Assembly (NCBI GenBank): GCA_030847615.1
Contig: JAUMIR010000004.1
Coordinates: 104,422,001 to 104,486,000, forward strand
Direction: 5' to 3'
DNA from: Gambelia wislizenii
Lineage: Eukaryota; Chordata; Lepidosauria; Squamata; Crotaphytidae
Length of the DNA stretch: 64,000 nucleotides
The notes under the pieces are model-generated. The model did not search any database. It worked only from the letters and a program-made list of their open reading frames with translations, and had not been told where the DNA came from. Each line of letters opens with the position of its first letter. The stretch's first letter is position 1. Positions 52,346-62,647 of this stretch are shown here, in pieces. The position numbers and the translations under genes are program-made.

Positions 52346-52922
52346 GGACTTTATCAGATGTGGCAAATATGACATCATAACAATGCCTAATTAATGCAAA
52401 AGGGTGCCTATACTTCATGACATTGTGCTATGGCAATTGTAAGACGGGAATAAGGTGTTCCTTTTTATTGATGGCCCAAGCCATTAATTGATCTGCTGTG
52501 GCACTTTTTTAACGGTTTTGCCCATGTTTGAAACCATGCACCATTGTGCTCATGTGAATACAGCATCAATGGGCAGAACACTTCCAGGTGAGATTGTGAA
52601 AACTGGGTACGGGATGCTCTTTTTATGAATGTCCCTGGTTTAGTTGGAAGTTTTAAAGTGTGTTTCTGTGCTTGTGTGTACATGTGATGTCTTTATTTTG
52701 GTGTATTTTAAAATTTTACTGCACTCACGTCTTCTCACGAGAATTACTGAGATCATGAACATGGAAGTAAACAGGGTTCTGTTCATGCTCTGTCAATGCT
52801 GGGGCAGCCTTTTAACACTATAGCAGGTAAAGTCTGATAGAAAAGGGTTACTTTGGTAGAACAATTATGCAGAAAAATATGGTGGGAAAGGAACGTTAAT
52901 AGAGATTTGTGTGATAAAGTCC
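52346..52922. mobile_element. TIR element 'GGAGATTATCAGATG' family, 577 bp (ATA TSD)
   Basis: Left end GGACTTTATCAGATG, right end GTGTGATAAAGTCC; ATA on both sides (52343-52345, 52923-52925). Interior order equals 29854-30434 and is the inverse of 24690-25145. Confidence 0.8.
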
Positions 52923-52925
52923 ATA

Positions 52926-53520
52926 ATGTGTGGTATAAGACTAACTAATCCCATCTCATACTAGAAAAGAAGGGAGTTATTATAAGACGCTTGAAGCTCC
53001 ATGAGACAAGGTGAGCTAAAACAACTTGGGATGTTTTGAGCAGTAATTCAAAAAAGAAAGAGAAAAGGAGGACAAGTTAATTACAATTAGCAATTGCCCT
53101 TTACTGAGGAAAATTCTGGTTGCATTTCATACAAAGCAAAACAGATAGGAGTCTTCAGGCTTTGATGTTAATGCTAAAGATGGCCCAACACTATATCCAG
53201 CAAATACAAAATATTAACTATGATTCTTCAGAGCTGATTCACAGATCAAACCACAATCATGGCTGCAGCATTGACATCAGTTATCCTATAGAGGAGAAAC
53301 ACAACAGTACTCAAGGACACATGACAGACAAATGTCCAAGGAAATGGCAATTTGACTGCACATTCCTTGCCCATGCTTATTCTTGGTTGGAACTGTGTCT
53401 AACCTTCACATTTGTGGTCTGTCTAGAGAACACTGATGACTTGAAATATGGACTCTGTGTTTCCTGGTTTATGATTTTAAATAATTTTAAAAACCATTGA
53501 TGTATAGAAGTATCATTTAT
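52926..53520. other. No recognised feature
   Basis: Contains a 126-codon plus-strand ORF (53120-53500) with no recognisable motif; not supported as a gene. Confidence 0.4.
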
Positions 53521-53522
53521 AT

Positions 53523-54215
53523 TTGTTGTTGTTAACTGCCATCAGATCGACTTTGACTTATGGCGACCCTATTAATGGGAGACCTCCAAGTCACCCTATC
53601 ATCAACAGCCCTGCTCAGGTCTTGCAGACTCAGGTCTGTGGCTTCCTTGATTGAGTCTGTCCATCTGGAATGAGGTCTTCCTCTTTTCCTACTGCCTTCT
53701 ACCTTGCCAAGCATTATTGTCTTTTCTGGTGACTCCTGTCTTCTCATCATATGACCTAAGTACAACAGTCTCCTTTTAGTCATTTTGGCTTCTAAGGGAT
53801 AGTTCAGGCTAGATTTGCTCTAGGACCCATTGATTTGTCTTTTTAGCAGTCCACAATATCCATAGTACTCTTCTCCAGCACCACATTTCAAATGGGTTGA
53901 TTTTCTTCCTATCAATGCTCTTCATTGTCTAGCTTTCACAACTGTACATAGAAATGGGAAATATGATAGTATGGTCAATCCTGACTTTAGTATTCAGTCT
54001 TTACACTTCAGGGTCTTCTCTAATTTCTTCATAGCTGCCCTCCTAGTTTTCTTCTGATTTCTTGACTGCGGCCTCAATTCTGATTAAAAATTGAGCCAAG
54101 GTAAGGAAAATCTTGAACTATTTTAATGTCTTCATCTTCTGTTTCTAAGTTATGTAAATCAACTGTGGTCATTATTTTCAGTTTTGTTACATTTACATAC
54201 AGAACACCATTTGTG
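53523..54215 (-). mobile_element. Bov-B (RTE) LINE 3' end (antisense)
   Basis: On the minus strand the ORF reads 'KRRLLYLGHMMRRQESPEK', 'TIMLGKVEGSRKRGRPHSRW', 'TDSIKEATDLSLQDLSRAV', then stops, and the element ends in the 3' tail seen here as 'GACTTTGACTTATGGCGACC'. Upstream codons of the ORF continue to about 54215 with breaks. This intact 3' end shows the source of the two SINE tails. Confidence 0.9.
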
Positions 54216-54395
54216 AATCAATATATAGAAACACCCCAATGGGTCAATCTGCCCTACTGGAATATTTCAAGGAATCACCTGCCATTAGGCAGAGTGAGCG
54301 ATCTGCCTCAGGTAGCAGATACTGAGGACCTGGAGTGGGCAGAATAGTAGTGAGGTGGTAGAGAACAGAGTTGCTCTGCTAAGTTTGTTTATATG

Positions 54396-54622
54396 TATGT
54401 GCCTTCAAGTCACCTGTCGACTTACGGTGACCCCATGAATTTCATAGGGTTTCCTTAGCTAAGGAATACTTAAAGATGGTTTTGCCAGTTTCTTCCTCTG
54501 AAATATAGAGCCTACAGCACCTGGTATTTATTGATGATCTTCCATCCAAGAACTAACCAGGGCTGACCTGGCTTAGCTTCCAAGATCAGACAGGATCTTG
54601 TGCCTTTAAAGCTATTTAGGCA
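54396..54622 (-). mobile_element. 5S rRNA-derived SINE with Bov-B-like tail (antisense), full length
   Basis: Tail 'CACCTGTCGACTTACGGTGA', body 'AAGGAATACTTAAAGATGG', then antisense 5S 'CCATCCAAGAACTAACCAGG', 'CTTAGCTTCCAAGATCAGAC' and head end 'TGCCTTTAAAGCTATTTAGG'. It lies 180 bp from the Bov-B 3' end, same orientation. Confidence 0.92.
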
Positions 54623-54974
54623 GTACTATGCTAGTACTAAACTGCCCTCCAGTTCTTTTTGTTGCTCTACTTTGCTTGTACACCATGATCATGTTTGGGA
54701 ATGTCCTCTCACCTTAAGGACTTCTGAAAAAACAATGAAGGAATGTGAAAGTGGCTTGTTTTCAACCATTCACTGCTGTCTGCAGCTCTTCTTTGTCAAA
54801 TGTTCTGATACAGATAGTCTACAGAGAGTGTGCCAGAACTGCCAAAAGGACATAGAGTACTCTGACCCAAACATGAATGTTGTTGTCCCTCCCAATTTCA
54901 GGGCTGAGTAAAGTATTTTTAGCATCTTTTTTGATCTACCTCCTTGCAGGCCACCTCCTTCTCCCCATTCTGGA

Positions 54975-55105
54975 TATCTGTCAATGCTTGGGAAAGTTAC
55001 TTTTCCCCATTATATTTCCAAGAACCCCTCAGCTAACATTGGGGTTTTAATGCTGGTACCAATCGGGGTTTTAAGGCACTGTAGTCCAAAAGGTTTCCCA
55101 ACCTC
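54975..55105. repeat. Palindromic repeat 'TTGGAAA-GTTAC' family
   Basis: 'GCTTGGGAAAGTTACTTTTC' and 'GTAGTCCAAAAGGTTTCCCA' are inverted ends. Confidence 0.6.
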
Positions 55106-55349
55106 TGGATATTTCTGCCAACTTTCACCAATTTCACTCATCCACCAGTGGTGCTAATCCAGCATTTCCTGGAACACTTCTTGACTTTAAAACTGGCCAT
55201 CTTAATTCCCCACAATGGGTTCACTTGTGGGCTGGTCCTTGTTCACAGACAGTCAAGCTACACATCCTCTTGTTCATGGTCTCTCAAGTGTTTTGGCTGG
55301 TCATTATGGCTGACCCAAAGAAACTAGACACCACACCTATATGGCTGCT

Positions 55350-55562
55350 GACATGATGAAGAAATAATGCAGTTTGACACCTCTTGAACTATCATGGCTC
55401 CATCCTATGGAATCCTGAGATTTGTAGTTTGTTGTGGCACCAGAACTCTCTGACAGAGAAGGCTAAATGTGTCACAAAACTATAAATCCCAGAATTCCAT
55501 AGCATTGAGCCATGGCAGTTAAAGTTGTGTCAAAATGCATTATTTCTGCCATATGTCAGCTG
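55350..55562. mobile_element. TIR MITE 'CTATGGAATCCTGGG' family
   Basis: 'AAATAATGCAGTTTGACACC' and 'GTGTCAAAATGCATTATTTC' are inverted ends; 'CATGGCTCCATCCTATGGAA' and 'CTATAAATCCCAGAATTCCA' lie within. Confidence 0.78.
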
Positions 55563-55564
55563 CC

Positions 55565-57085
55565 CAAATCTTCCTTCTATGACTTTGTGGCCTTTGTACC
55601 AATGGCTAGTAAATAAGAAATGAGAGGCTGTTATTGGAATTACAGGGCCAACAAATTATTAATTACAGAGAGGGAAATCTGCAAAGGGAGGGGATCTAAT
55701 GCTATGCGCAACCAAATAAGATCCTAGTCAATGAGCACATAGCACAATCAATGCCTGATGTGTAGCAGTCTTGGCCAAGGAGTGATTGTGCCACAACTTA
55801 ACATCAAGTCACCAGCACCACCACCACCTAATAACAGTACTCAATAATGCTCAATAATTCACCATCATCATCATCATCATCATCATCATCCTCTTGCAGA
55901 TGAAAGCAGTGACATACTCATAGCAATCAAGTTTTCCTTTCAATGCCTGAACACCCTCTGCCACCATCATCTACCACCACCGCTATCTGACTTTACGGAG
56001 GGCTCTCTTCCTCCCGCTGATTGCTACATTTCATTCCTCTGCAACAGCCTTTTCTCTGCCAACTGAAAAGATAATAGATTGTTTATTCTTTTACTTCCGG
56101 ATGAACTTAAGAAAAACATAATTGCCCTACAAATATGCTATCAACAGTTTCCAATATATTGCCACAAGATGCTGCCATTTTCAGTCTGCTGTGCACAGAA
56201 GATCTTGGTGTTCATTCGTGGGCATTTTATATCCATGTACACTCTAGTGACATCCACAACTAGCACCACCCACTTAGAGATTAAAGATATAAAAGAAAGT
56301 TTTTTAAAATAGCAAGTGTTTCTGGTAAAGAAGAAGCATTTGAGCATATGGCAACACATTTATTTAAAATGAGTAAGAAAAAGGAACAAGTCCAGGGTGC
56401 CTTGAGTTCATTGGCTGCTTGTAGGCTGGAGATTAATCTGCTGTTGTCAGGCATGTTCTCATAGATCTTCTTTTTTATTACTCTGCAGGGGCTACCTGGA
56501 TATGGGAAACTGGAATAAATACTCAAAGAGGATGTCTTTAGCTTGTATTTCCAGCCAAATTGATAGGAGTCCAAGTTTTAATACTTCCTCTCATTCCACT
56601 AACCGCATGTTATTACAAATAACATGTTTTCAGGAAATGGGAAACCACTACAAATATCTCACACTTTGCACGTGTATGTCACCTTTTAATGTGGGAAGCA
56701 AAGGCACCTGCAGCCTCATAATACCCTATTTGGATCACAAAGGGGACCTGCATTTGGCAGATAGGTAAACTGAACTGCGAAGAGACTAAATGAATCTGGG
56801 TTTATATTCTGTCCTGTTGAGTGTTCTCTTTCAACACAGTAGGGACATCCATTCATTACTTTGATTAAATCCCAGCAGTGAATATGCTATCATTCCCCTG
56901 TGTTCAGTACTGTATTACTGTTTCCTTTTCTTTTTTAAGTCTTAATTTGACAATGCATTCTTATTAGAGAGCCTCTGCCTTCATACAAAGGCCATATGGC
57001 TCATTGTCAATTAGGAATAATTGGACAAAATGGCTTGAAACAGGCTCACATGAGAACATATTTCTAAAGAATGACGCAATCATAT
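55565..57085. other. No recognised feature apart from an (ATC)n tract
   Basis: (ATC)n at 55861-55890. ORFs below 100 codons, none with a recognisable motif. Confidence 0.4.
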
Positions 57086-57087
57086 GC

Positions 57088-57148
57088 ATGCCATTTTTCC
57101 AAGTGTAAACCCAATTGAGTTCAATGGGACTTACTCCTGGGTAGGTTG
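57088..57148. repeat. Short interspersed repeat (GGACTTACTCC type)
   Basis: Best-preserved core in the window: 'GTTCAATGGGACTTACTCCT'. Confidence 0.6.
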
Positions 57149-57428
57149 GGACCCTTGAATCCCATCTTGAGAGGAAAATGGGATATAAATCCAATAAACA
57201 AACAAGCAAACAAACAAAGTTAAGTCAGGGCTCTATTCTGTATAATCATGGAAATTTATTAGTATAAGAGGCAGAATTCCTCCCAATATCCTCCTAATAC
57301 CAGTTGCTGGGATATGTTGAGCACCCATGTCATGCCTGTCAATAGCCATTGGCTGGCCACTGTGGGGAGCTAGGTCTTTTATCAGATTAGAGCTCTTCTC
57401 GTGTTCTTAAGATTTCAATCTTCTAAGT

Positions 57429-57780
57429 CAGTGGCTATGAACATTTTCTTTACTGGGGACGCCCTTTAAATATATTTTGTTGCTGTTGGGCCCCAAGACT
57501 CAACTCAAGATTTAAAACAACAACAACAACACCTGGTAATAATAAAATAATAATACAATTACACCATCCATTAAATCTTCCCTCAGAGGCCCTGGAAGTG
57601 GAGGGAAGGCTTTTCTCTTGCTTCTTCCTGCAAGTAAGTGGCTGGAGCTGATTGGTCTTGGCTTCTGTCATGTGGCCGCTCCACTGCAGGGAGGAGGTGG
57701 GCCTGGCAGCCTTCAAGCCTTTGCTGTGTGAGGACGTTGCGGCTCCCTGGGGTCTGCGGACCACAGGTTAAGAACCACTA
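57429..57780 (-). mobile_element. hAT MITE 'CAGTGGTTCTTAACC', copy 2, 352 bp
   Basis: Left end CAGTGGCTATGAACAT, right end 'CCACAGGTTAAGAACCACTA'; flanks TTCTAAGT (57421-57428) and TTTTAAGT (57781-57788) match at 7 of 8. Shares with copy 1, inverted, 'CTTCCTGCAAGT', 'GCCTTCAAGCC' and 'CCATTAAATCTTCC'. Confidence 0.87.
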
Positions 57781-57799
57781 TTTTAAGTGAATGGCCTTA

Positions 57800-58022
57800 A
57801 ACCAACTTTTCTTTCTCACTTCACCTCCAACTTATGGTAACCATCTCATAGAGTTTTCTTGGCAAGATTTATTCAGAGGAGGTTTGACATTGTCTTCCCC
57901 TAAGGCTGAGAATGGGATTTGCCCAAGGTCACCCAGTGGATTTCCAAGGCTGAGTGGAGATTTGAATTGTGATTTCCCAGTATCCTTGTCCAACACTCAA
58001 GCCACTATACCATACTGGCTCT
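57800..58022 (-). mobile_element. tRNA-derived SINE with Bov-B-like tail (antisense)
   Basis: Tail region 'CCAACTTATGGTAACCATCT', body 'CAAGGTCACCCAGTGGATTT', head 'CACTCAAGCCACTATACCAT..ACTGGCTCT'. Confidence 0.85.
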
Positions 58023-58024
58023 CC

Positions 58025-58635
58025 TTCAATCAATAGACATCGGGTTTCAAGCAACATGCACGTACAATATCCGAAACAAAACATTACTCAGAATACATGG
58101 CCAATAAAACATGGTGTACATAAGCTGTCAGAGTGTTACAACATATCATATGTAGCATGGTAAGAAACAGGCATCAAACCACATGGGCAGGGTTTGTCCT
58201 TTTTAGAATACTTGTGGTATCTAATAAAATGCCCAAACATGTCTGCCATATTTTGAAATGGTTATATTAAATGCCACACCCCAGAAGTAATGCTTGTACA
58301 GTGTGTGTGAAAAAAGCTCCTGCTCATATTACAACCCTCAGGCAATTTAAACAGCTTAACTGTACATACAGAAAGCTGTTATTCTCTTCTTAAAATAAAT
58401 AAATATTCCTGGTTTGTATAGAAAGACCTATAACATCTCAGAACATAAGTGTACAATTATAAGCTAAATGGAAGCTTGAACTAGCCTGTTCCTGAGAGTT
58501 ATGGTTCAGGTGTGGGAAGGGTTCAATAGCACCTAGAAATGTAAAAAAATTAGTATTCAGTAGAGAGGCTCAATGGCTAAGAAATTAGAATTGAGAGTTA
58601 GAGGCAAAAGTGGCTGAAATTAAAACTGTAACTCT
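58025..58635. other. No recognised feature
   Basis: Nothing supportable. Confidence 0.4.
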
Positions 58636-58640
58636 AAGTA

Positions 58641-59262
58641 CAGTAGCACCCCACCATCCATGGGGGATTGGTTCCAGGCCCCACCGCAGATGGAGAAAAT
58701 CATGGATAATAGTGAATGTCACCACTGCTGTGCCGGAACCCTCCTTTGCCCACCAGAACGCCCCCCCCCCCGAGGTCGCCTCTTCACTCCTTCCCCTGCC
58801 CAGCCGCCCGCCCGCTGCAACCTCCATGCGAGGTTGCCTCCTTCCCCCACCTACCTGCCCACTCACTTGCTCGCCTGCCACACCACACTGGAACCCCACC
58901 CGGCAACGTCGGTTCCTTCCCCTGCCCAGCTGCCCGCCCATTTGCCCGCTGCACGGGAACCCCCCTGCAAGGTCGCCTCCACTCTCCCACTTCATTCCTT
59001 TGTGGACTCCTCCACTGCTGCATGCCCTACAACCACCATGAGGCTGCTACAGCCTCTGCTGCTGTTGCTTCCACACACCCTGCAACCACACGAGGCTGCC
59101 ACAGCCTCCCAGGCCTCCATCACCACTGCCTCCTCATGCCCTGCCACTTCCACCAGAGACATCCCCTCCCTCCCTGTCCATCCCCCTGCCCCCCGCCACT
59201 GTTGCCATCCATGGATAATTGAATCAGTGGATGGTGAATCAACAGATGGCAGGGTGCTACTG
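58641..59262. mobile_element. Tigger/pogo-like element, 622 bp, GC-rich interior
   Basis: Starts CAGTAGCACCCCACCATCC after TA (58639-58640), ends 'GATGGCAGGGTGCTACTG' before TA (59263-59264). The interior is C-rich and gives overlapping ORFs on both strands (219, 168, 143 plus; 136, 133 minus), taken as compositional. No transposase motif. Confidence 0.87.
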
Positions 59263-59264
59263 TA

Positions 59265-59525
59265 CAATTGTCCCTCCACATTTGTGGGGGTTAGGGCCAT
59301 GAGACCCCCGCAAATGTGAAAAATCCGCAAATAAAAACTAGGTTGTGCCACGACCCTCCCTCCCCCCCCAGGAGCAGCGATGGGGCTTGGCAAGCCTCGT
59401 CGCTGCTTCCTCCCACCCGCTCCGCCCCCCTAGGAGCAGTTTTTTGGATGGCGGGGGGGGCGCTCCCAAAACTGCGAATAGTCAAAACTGCGAATCTTAA
59501 AGCCACGAATGTGGAGGGGCAACTG
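59265..59525. mobile_element. Tigger/pogo-like MITE sharing a TA with its neighbour
   Basis: Starts CAATTGTCCCTCCACATTTG immediately after the TA that closes the previous element, ends 'GAATGTGGAGGGGCAACTG' before TA (59526-59527). Also contains 'GGAGCAGCGATGGGG' near 59370 and a poly-G. Confidence 0.87.
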
Positions 59526-59795
59526 TACACTGTATGCTGTATGTCTCATTGAACTGAGCTGAAATTACTTCTGATTATGACTACATTTCTGGCAGAGACT
59601 TCTTGTTTCAGTGGGCTTCTCTAGACTGTACAATAGTTCCAATAAACTTTGGGGCTTTCTCTTTCAGGATTTTGGCCCCCATTTGCTCCTTTTCACCTGC
59701 TCCTTTCTTCTACTTTGTATAAATACCTGATATAAAGCAAACTAAGCTACTACCCTGCTGGCAAACATATTTGATGAGCTCTAAGCAATAGCTAT

Positions 59796-59905
59796 GTGTA
59801 TGTGTCTTGAAGTCACCTGTCGACTTATGGGGACCCATGCATTTCATAGAGTTTTCTTAGGCAAGGAGTACTCAGAGGTGGTTTTTTCAGTTCCTTTTTC
59901 TACTT
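59796..59905 (-). mobile_element. 5S-type SINE, 3' half only (antisense)
   Basis: 'GTCACCTGTCGACTTATGGG' and 'AGGCAAGGAGTACTCAGAGG'; no 5S head. Confidence 0.75.
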
Positions 59906-60000
59906 ATATGGAATTCTTCAGCACAAACCTATTCATATTTATACTACACTAAAATTCTATGTAGGAATTTGTTTCCTATGTAGGTTACAGGTTACAGGGA

Positions 60001-60632
60001 ACATACTACTACCCTGTTAAAACAGCTTCACTGGCTGCCAGTTTGTTTCTGGCCACAATTCAAAGTGCTGGTTATGACCTATAAAGCTCTATATGGCTCA
60101 GGTCCTGGGTATCTGGCAGACTGTGTCTTCCTATATGAGCCTGCCTGGGCCCAGAGATCATCAGGAAAGGGCCTTCTCTCAATCCCACCAATGTGGCAAG
60201 CATGGTTGGTGGGGACACTTGAGAGGGTCTTCTTGATATATGCCCGTAGACTCTGGAACTCCCTTCCCAGAGAAGCCAAAATGGCCCTCTGCCCACTGTA
60301 CTTCCGTCATCAGGCAAAGACCTTTTTATCCCAGCAGGCTTTTAAAATGGAAAGTTTTGAAAGAATGGGCTGAGGGTGCTTTTCTGTTTTAGACTGAATT
60401 GCTTTAAAGGGTTTTTATCTTTTAAATCATATTTTATCTTTTTAAGTGTAGTTTTAAATCATTGTGATAGTTTAGTCCTATTTTAATGTTCACCTTTTTG
60501 TATGTTTTAGTTGTATTTTTTTTAAAAAAATGTAAGTACCATTAGCTGTATTGTTTTTTAAATTGTAAGCTGCCCTGAGTCCAATTTTTGGGAGAAAGCT
60601 GGAATCATCATCATCATCATCATCATCATCCT
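60001..60632 (+). mobile_element. L2 LINE: ORF C-terminus and 3' UTR
   Basis: Open from about 60005 to 60373: 'SLAASLFLATI'-like start is broken, then 'FKVLVMTYKALYGSGPGYLA', 'SGKGLLSIPPMWQ', 'RRLWNSLPREAKMAL', 'FRHQAKTFLSQQAF' and a stop. This is the conserved L2 tail region. The UTR ends 'GTAAGCTGCCCTGAGTCC' and (ATC)n at 60605-60631. The cleanest L2 fragment in the window. Confidence 0.9.
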
Positions 60633-60902
60633 TACAAAGAGGAGGTACACACCCCACCACATCCGTTCATGTTTCCATTGCTCTACCATGTGAACTGTGA
60701 CTTTATGAAGAGGAGACCCTCTTCTGTTCATGCAGGCTCTCCACATAATCCAAAGTGTTGGAAAATCAACTTTCTGTGTCACTTGGAAGTTCTCCACAGA
60801 CTGTGAAAAGGAGAATGTCCTCCATCTGTGGAGGCTTTCCACATGGTACAGAACTCTGATTTTCCAGTATTCCCACCTATATGGAAAGGCTTCATGAGAA
60901 GG

Positions 60903-61165
60903 GGGCCCTGGTGGTGCAGTGGTTAAATGCCAGTACTGCAAGTCACCACGTTGCAAGTTTGATTCCAGTGGGCTCCAAGGTTCACCCAGCCTTCCATCCT
61001 TTTGTAGGTCGGAAAACGAGTACCCGGCTTGTGGGGGCAATTAGCTAACACACATTGGAAACTGCTTAATGCAGTGTAGATGTGTAAATTGCTATTGCTT
61101 AACAATTTGTAAGCCACTCTAATAGCCTTTATGGCTGAAGAGCGGGGTATAAGTACCTAATTAAA
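60903..61165 (+). mobile_element. tRNA-derived SINE, third family, L2-like tail
   Basis: Head 'GGTGGTGCAGTGGTTAAATG' (box A) and 'CAAGTTTGATTCCAGTGGG' (B box GTTTGATTCC), then 'CAATTAGCTAACACACATTG' and an end 'TTTGTAAGCCACTCTAATAG..GCGGGGTATAAGTACC'. The end resembles L2 3' ends, not Bov-B, so this family probably uses a different partner. Confidence 0.85.
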
Positions 61166-61169
61166 TTAA

Positions 61170-62645
61170 TTAAAAAAAGAAGAGTCTCTCCCTTTCATAG
61201 TTGCTGTCTACAAGAAAGTGATACTGAAGGACAAGAAATAGGGTAAGGCTTATGTGCTCTCTTTCTTTATGTGTATACACCGAAAAAGAATGCCTGCATA
61301 GGAGCTTAAGTTCCACTTCACTCAGTGGCATTTACTCTCTCATAAATGTGGTTGGGGTTGTTTCAGCCATAGATCCCTAACAGGAGTTAAAACAAAGCCA
61401 ATACGTTAACAGGCCAAGATTTCATCTTTAAACAGTATACACTCCATAGTGAAATCTAACCTACCACTGGGGAGATCAGAGAGAACAGAGGAATTTACAT
61501 TGTGATTGTACTGGAACATGAGATTAAGCCCACCTGGATAAACCATGTCAAAGGTGCTGTCATGTGCCAAAGAGAAAACAAATGTCTAACCCTATCACTC
61601 CTGGGGGTGGGGTATATGCACAGGTTAAGAACTAAGAGGTGTTACTTAGAACCAGATGTCTGGGATGGAGTCTGACCCAGAAAAATACTTTTTATTTTCA
61701 AATGTATGCTTCCCAAGAGCCCCTCATGTGCACATCTTATTTCTCATTCCTTCTCTTCAACTTGCTAGCTAGAATTTGATACCGCCAATGTCAGACTATC
61801 TCCTTTGATATAAGTTTTGGTGATGGTAATAACCACAATCAGGAGCTGGTTGGTCCCATGATTTGTTCTTACTTCTTTTTGGTATTACATAGAAACCAAG
61901 CTAATTTCTAATGATCTCTTACCATATTAAAATTGTGCTACCTTTGCTACTGCTCTGATCAAAACAGCCTGCAAGAGATAGGATCACACAATGTTTGTTA
62001 CCTGGGAGATTTCTCTCCAGGATCACTGTGAATGTTTTTCAAGGCTATATCACAGCAAATAAGGAGCTTCACTGCTACAGATTGTCTTGGTAGTGGAATA
62101 AATACAAGCAAAAGATCTGATGGAGCTGAAAAGAGGCAGGATTATATAAAGTGAAAAGAATAACAAAAAGAAGTAGAAGAACTTTTTGAGAGTTATCAGC
62201 AAGACTTCATGGACACAGTTACAAACTCAATCACATGAGACCCTACAATGAGTTTTCAAGGATTCTCTACATCATCTCCACAGAAGATTTTGAACTGTTT
62301 ATTGTGGTCTCCAAAAAGGGGATTTAGTGGCCAGTATCCTATTAGTTCTATATATAGGCATAAGTTCTGTTAGACATGGGCATTGTCCATCAAATATATT
62401 CATCTGATGTGGACAGAAGCAGAGGCGCAAATATGTACCAATGCACATTGGGTATGGCAGGGGGTATGTGATCCTGGATGAGACTGTTTATTCTATAAAG
62501 GGGCCAGGGGCTCCACTGCAGAACACACAAAGGTCCAACTCAGAACACATACTGATGCACATCACATTGTGCATTGCAATTGCTCAGCACAGTCAGCAGG
62601 GTGTCAGCTATGTGAATTTAGGATTGGGGTTGTCTAAACAGTCAA
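61170..62645. other. No recognised feature
   Basis: About 1.5 kb without recognised repeats or genes; it is interrupted at its right end by the LINE. Confidence 0.4.
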
Positions 62646-62647
62646 AA

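Noticed and set aside
53120..53500. 126-codon plus-strand ORF
   Set aside because: Average composition for chance ORFs in AT-leaning DNA; no motif, no splice context.
58610..59319. 219-, 168- and 143-codon plus ORFs
   Set aside because: They run through the C-rich interior and both ends of two adjacent Tigger-like MITEs, so they are compositional.
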